Position numbers and translations under genes: made by a program. Source: AC-56 sp963798705 (GTDB lineage: Bacteria > Actinomycetota > Thermoleophilia > Solirubrobacterales > 70-9). Taken from it: 64,000 nt of DNA. Below, in pieces: positions 60,726 to 64,000 of the stretch (position 1 is the first letter of the stretch; each line of letters begins with the position of its first letter). Under the pieces are notes generated by a model. It had not been told where the DNA came from. It worked only from the letters and a program-made list of their open reading frames with translations, and did no database searches. The stretch spans positions 2,232,001-2,296,000 of the forward strand of contig CAWCTW010000005.1 of NCBI GenBank assembly GCA_963798705.1, written 5' to 3'.

Positions 60726-60744
60726 TTAGGGTGCCCTAATTAGG
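60726..60744. promoter_or_regulatory. Candidate iron-box (DtxR/IdeR-type) operator upstream of efeU
   Basis: TTAGGGTGCCCTAATTAGG: TTAGGG and CCCTAA are perfect arms around TG, and CCTAATTAGG is itself a perfect palindrome overlapping it. The size and TTAGG..CCTAA pattern resemble the 19-bp box of iron-dependent repressors in Actinobacteria. It is 51 bp from the efeU start codon, where the promoter should be. Confidence 0.6.
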
Positions 60745-60830
60745 CGGGCCGAAAACCTAGCAGAAAGGTCGGGGATGGGACGCGGCGATCCCGCCGGGGC
60801 GAGGGCTCGTGAGCTGCCCTCGTGGCTGCG

Positions 60831-61211
60831 CTACGGCAGTCTCAGCACCGACAGCACGTTGCCCGCCGGGTCCTTGAACCAGGCGATCTCGGGTCCGGGG
60901 CCGCGCGCGATGCCCTTCTCGTCGTGGTCGAACTCGCTGTATCGCTCGAACTCGACGCCGCGCGCCGCAAGCTCGTCCACCGCGGCTTCCACGTCGTCAA
61001 CCTCGAAGTTGAGAATCGTGTACGTGGCGGGCTCGAAGCCCGGCTTCTCGTATACGAACGTGTCGCGTCCGCCGGCGAGATGCAGCGTGAGCAGCCCCTG
61101 CTCGGAGTCCACCGCGGTGAGCTCGATCCCGAGGGTGTCCCCGTAGAACTCCTGCGCGCGCTTCGCGTCGTCGACCGCGAACCCGCTGTAAGCCTTCGTC
61201 TTCGCGAACAT
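60831..61211 (-). CDS. VOC-fold (glyoxalase/bleomycin resistance-like) protein
   Basis: 126 residues from ATG 61211, after GAGAGGAG. Two beta-alpha-beta-beta-beta repeats: SGFAVDDAKRAQEFYGDTLG and TILNFEVDDVEAAVDELAAR, ending WFKDPAGNVLSVLRL. Metal-site positions of the glyoxalase family are only partly kept, so it may bind rather than convert its ligand. It is the last gene of a VOC-MFS-VOC operon. Confidence 0.85.
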   Translation of the reverse strand: MFAKTKAYSGFAVDDAKRAQEFYGDTLGIELTAVDSEQGLLTLHLAGGRDTFVYEKPGFEPATYTILNFEVDDVEAAVDELAARGVEFERYSEFDHDEKGIARGPGPEIAWFKDPAGNVLSVLRLP

Positions 61212-61237
61212 CGTCTGCTCCTCTCGTCCGTCTGGGT

Positions 61238-62782
61238 CTAGCAGCTTTCCGAGTAGACCGGCTCGCCCTCGTCCGGCTCGCCCTCGGCCGCTTGACGGCG
61301 CACCCGGGTCGCCTTGGCCTCGCCCTGGAGCACGGTGAGCCCCACCGCCAGCGCGGCCACGATCAGGACCGCTCCGATCCCGAACGCGAGGTGATAGCCG
61401 CTGGTGAGGGAGGCGGCGGCATTGTGCCCGCTCGCGATGAGGTCCTCGCTGCGAGTCGCCGAGAGGGTGGCCAGCACGGCGAGGCCCAGTGCCCCGCCGA
61501 CCTGGGCGGTCGTGTTCACGAGGCCCGAGGCGAGTCCCGCGTCCTGTTGCGTGGCCCCCGACATCGCGAGCGTCATCAGCGCCGGGAACGAGACGCCGAT
61601 CCCGAATCCGAGGAGGACCAGGGGCGGCAGGACGTCGGCGACGTAGGTGCCGTCGACCGGGGCCTGGGTGAAGAGGGCGAGTCCCCCAGCGACCAGCACC
61701 AACCCGGTGAGCAGCGCGCGGCGGGCGCCGAAGCGAGTGATCAGCGGCTCGGTGTACCGGAAGGAGAGCACGCCCATGATCAGAGTGGTCGGCAGGAACG
61801 CGAGCCCGATCTCGAGCGGGTCGTAGCCGAGCACCTGCTCCAGGTAGAGCGAGCCGAGGAAGAAGAGCCCGAACATGCCGGCAACGGTCAGGGCCTGGAT
61901 CACGTTCGCTCCCGAGACGTTGCGCGAGCGAAAGATCCTCAGCGGGATCAGGGGGTTGCGCGTCTTCGCCTCCCAGGCGACGAAGGCCGCGAGCAGCGCG
62001 AGCGAAGCAGCCCCGAGGCCAAGGGCGGCAGTCGACCCCCAGCCCTGCTCGGCTGCCGGCTGGACGATCGTGTAGACGCCGAGCATCAGCGACGTGGTGA
62101 TGAGCACCGCTCCGACGACGTCCGTGCCGCCACCGAAGCCGATGCCCTTGTCGCGATCCACCAGCCGCATCGCTCCCAGGGCGGTGACGATCGCGATCGG
62201 GATGTTGATGAAGAAGATCCAGTGCCAGTTGATGGACTGGGTGAGGACGCCGCCCGCAAGCAGACCGACGGAGCCTCCAGCCGAGGCGACGAAGCCGTAG
62301 ACGCCGATGGCCTTCGCCTGCTCCCGCGGCTTCGGGAACATCACGACGATCATCCCCAGGATCACGGCCGACGTCATGGCCCCGCCGATCCCCTGGACGA
62401 ACCTGGCGATGACGAGCATCTCCTGCGTCTGCGCGGCCCCGCAGACGAGCGACGCGATCGTGAACAGCGTGAGCCCCGCCATGAAGACGTTCTTCCGGCC
62501 CAGGATGTCCCCGAATCGTCCCGCGAGCAGCAACAGGCCGCCGAACGCGATCAGGTAGGCGTTGACGATCCACGCCAGGCTGGACTGGGAGAAGCCGAGA
62601 TCGTTCTTGATCGATGGCAGGGCGACGTTTACGACGGTGACGTCGAGCACGATCATCAGCATCCCCACGCACAGCACGTACAGAGCCATCCAGCGCCGGC
62701 GATCGTCCGCCCTCTCGGGGCTCCGTACGTCGGTTCGTTGCTGCCCATCCATCCCGCTTGCCTCCTTGGTGTTCTCGTTCAT
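61238..62782 (-). CDS. MFS transporter, DHA2 (14-span) type
   Basis: 514 residues. TM1 motif LMIVLDVTVVNVALPSI and motif A GRFGDILGRKN, followed by about 13 more spans; C-terminal polar tail EGEPDEGEPVYSESC. It is an EmrB/QacA-type proton-coupled exporter. The ATG at 62782 overlaps the stop of the upstream VOC gene (TAATGA), so a resistance or detoxification operon is likely: the VOC proteins bind or alter the compound that the pump exports. Confidence 0.9.
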   Translation of the reverse strand: MNENTKEASGMDGQQRTDVRSPERADDRRRWMALYVLCVGMLMIVLDVTVVNVALPSIKNDLGFSQSSLAWIVNAYLIAFGGLLLLAGRFGDILGRKNVFMAGLTLFTIASLVCGAAQTQEMLVIARFVQGIGGAMTSAVILGMIVVMFPKPREQAKAIGVYGFVASAGGSVGLLAGGVLTQSINWHWIFFINIPIAIVTALGAMRLVDRDKGIGFGGGTDVVGAVLITTSLMLGVYTIVQPAAEQGWGSTAALGLGAASLALLAAFVAWEAKTRNPLIPLRIFRSRNVSGANVIQALTVAGMFGLFFLGSLYLEQVLGYDPLEIGLAFLPTTLIMGVLSFRYTEPLITRFGARRALLTGLVLVAGGLALFTQAPVDGTYVADVLPPLVLLGFGIGVSFPALMTLAMSGATQQDAGLASGLVNTTAQVGGALGLAVLATLSATRSEDLIASGHNAAASLTSGYHLAFGIGAVLIVAALAVGLTVLQGEAKATRVRRQAAEGEPDEGEPVYSESC

Positions 62783-63189
62783 TAGTAGCTGAGACCGGTG
62801 CGCGCTCCGGAATTCATCGCCCTGGGCGTGGACTTCGATTGCCAGAAAGCCAGCTCGCCGCCGGCCGGAACCGACACGACGCTCCGCCATCCGACCGGTC
62901 CCTCGCGCGGCTCCAGCAGGATGCCGGCACCCAGCTCGCGGGCCCGTTCCGTGGCGCCGGAGATCTCTGGAACCTCGACGTAGGGGAGCCACAGCGGGCG
63001 GCGGGTCTCGCACTCCACGACGCCGCCGCCCAGCCCTTTCCCCATCCCGAGGGCGAGGTACGAGCCGCCCCCGGCCGCGATTCGCTCCGGGCGCCACCCG
63101 CACATGCGCGCGTAGAAGTCGCACGCACCCGCCAGGTTGCCGGTGTGCAGCTCCAGGTGGACCACGGGATTCGCGCGTTCTGTCGCCAT
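62782..63189 (-). CDS. VOC-fold protein, first gene of the export operon
   Basis: 135 residues. VVHLELHTGNLAGACDFYAR at the start and YLALGMGKGLGGGVVECE then WLPYVEVPEISGATERA in the second half show the paired VOC modules; a metal or ligand pocket is possible but not proven. Divergent from the sigma factor gene at 63277, with an 87-bp shared upstream region. Confidence 0.85.
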   Translation of the reverse strand: MATERANPVVHLELHTGNLAGACDFYARMCGWRPERIAAGGGSYLALGMGKGLGGGVVECETRRPLWLPYVEVPEISGATERARELGAGILLEPREGPVGWRSVVSVPAGGELAFWQSKSTPRAMNSGARTGLSY

Positions 63190-63276
63190 GCCCGTCCTCT
63201 ATGACCGCCGGCGCCGCAGAAAGTAATCGCCGGCCGATGAGCCCGGATCGTTCCGGCGGTCTACCCTCCCCGAGGG

Positions 63277-64000
63277 ATGGCCACCTCATCGACACAGACC
63301 GCCCAGGAGCAGCAGCTCTTGGCGGCGGCCCGCGACGGCGACCAGAGCGCTTATCAGCGACTGGTCGACCCGTACCGCAGTGAGCTTCACGCTCACTGCT
63401 ACCGCATGCTGGGCTCGGTCCACGATGCCGAGGACGCCCTGCAGGAGACGCTGCTCAGGGCGTGGCGCGGGCTCGCGCGGTTCGAGGGACGGAGCACGCT
63501 TCGCTCCTGGCTTTACCGCATCGCGACGAACGCTTCGCTGACCATGATCGAGAAGCGCCCCAAACGGGTCCTGCCCGTCGACTACGGACCAGCCGCCGAT
63601 CCCCATGACGGCCCCGGCGAGCCCCTCCTGGAGTCCGTTTGGGTCGAGCCATACGCGGACGAGCGGTTCGGGGTGGAGGATGGATTCGCGGGCCCGGACG
63701 CCCGCTACGAGCAGCGCGAGAGCGTGGAGCTCGCGTTCGTCGCGGCGCTCCAGAACCTGCCGGCCAACCAGCGGGCGGTTCTCATCCTCCGCGAGGTGCT
63801 CGGCTTCTCGGCCAAGGAGGCGGCCGAGACACTCGACACCACCACCGCGTCCGTCAACAGCGCCCTCCAGCGCGCGCGCGCCGCGGTCGAGGAGCGCCTG
63901 CCGGAACAGACGCAGCAGGCGACGGCCCGGGCGCTGGGCGACGACGGCCTGCAGGAGGTCGTCGACGCTTACGTGGATGCCTGGGAGCGCTCCGATGTCG
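63277..64000 (+). CDS. ECF-like sigma factor with probable C-terminal SnoaL domain, 3' end outside window
   Basis: The frame is open from ATG 63277 to the window end, 241 residues visible. Region 2 spans AYQRLVDPYRSELHAHCYRM to GRSTLRSWLYRIATNASL; region 4 has ALQNLPANQRAVLILREVLG and TTTASVNSALQRARAAVEE. After residue 225 it begins EVVDAYVDAWERSDV, the start of the SnoaL-like domain seen in SigJ/SigG-type factors, where it controls activity without an anti-sigma. Divergent from the VOC-MFS-VOC operon, which it may control. Confidence 0.9.
   Translation, partial: MATSSTQTAQEQQLLAAARDGDQSAYQRLVDPYRSELHAHCYRMLGSVHDAEDALQETLLRAWRGLARFEGRSTLRSWLYRIATNASLTMIEKRPKRVLPVDYGPAADPHDGPGEPLLESVWVEPYADERFGVEDGFAGPDARYEQRESVELAFVAALQNLPANQRAVLILREVLGFSAKEAAETLDTTTASVNSALQRARAAVEERLPEQTQQATARALGDDGLQEVVDAYVDAWERSDV

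Overview
This 64 kb window is GC-rich bacterial chromosome with an actinobacterial character. Evidence includes frequent GTG/TTG starts with GTGA/ATGA stop-start overlaps, an F420-type PPOX protein, an EfeUOB iron system, a GH15 glycosidase beside an actinobacterial-type zwf, a DUF7144 membrane protein, and many SnoaL-like proteins of the 'MSQENVEVVRR...EALEAAGLRE' type. That last feature, as I remember it, is typical of Thermoleophilia/Solirubrobacterales. The assignment is inference; no 16S or marker set is present.

Layout. 1-1228: the 3' end of a phytoene-dehydrogenase-like oxidoreductase and a small unknown gene. 1309-6952: a degraded ~5.6 kb integrative element in a tRNA-Ser(GGA) gene. 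It is bounded by a 16-bp direct repeat that includes the tRNA 3' end, and carries a broken tyrosine integrase fused to what looks like a restriction/helicase gene stump, small proteins, and a train of intact and broken SnoaL-like genes that share one start module. 7065-12689: FtsX-type ABC exporter, TrpB2, PPOX and YtoQ. 13301-15778: tRNA-Ser(CGA) and a divergent TetR/MFS efflux pair. 15857-22310: secreted hydrolases and an unknown secreted protein with a clear sigma70-type promoter. 22471-37854: two complete oligopeptide ABC importers on the minus strand, separated by a NarL-type two-component system, a sulfotransferase and a small membrane protein. 38026-43597: metallopeptidase, alcohol dehydrogenase, aldo/keto reductase, DUF6812 protein and PhoD. 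43743-49585: probable operon zwf - GH15 - GMC oxidoreductase - cyclase-family protein. 49837-53876: NDH-2 divergent from cytochrome bd (cydAB). 54295-57365: aldose epimerase, PfkB kinase, small membrane protein and lipoprotein. 57448-60675: efeUOB with a candidate iron-box palindrome upstream. 60831-63189: VOC-MFS-VOC operon, divergent from an ECF-type sigma factor gene that runs off the end.

How the genes work together. Peptide uptake (two Opp/Dpp operons, one next to a sensor kinase and regulator), secreted hydrolases, sugar handling (GH15, zwf, epimerase, PfkB) and respiration (NDH-2, cytochrome bd) suggest an aerobic heterotroph using soil polymers. The most unusual region is the integrative element. 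Its SnoaL-like genes are joined by a constant stop-to-start junction (TAG GCG ATG TCG), and three of them are preceded by the same short block with a -10-like GATACT placed for leaderless transcription.
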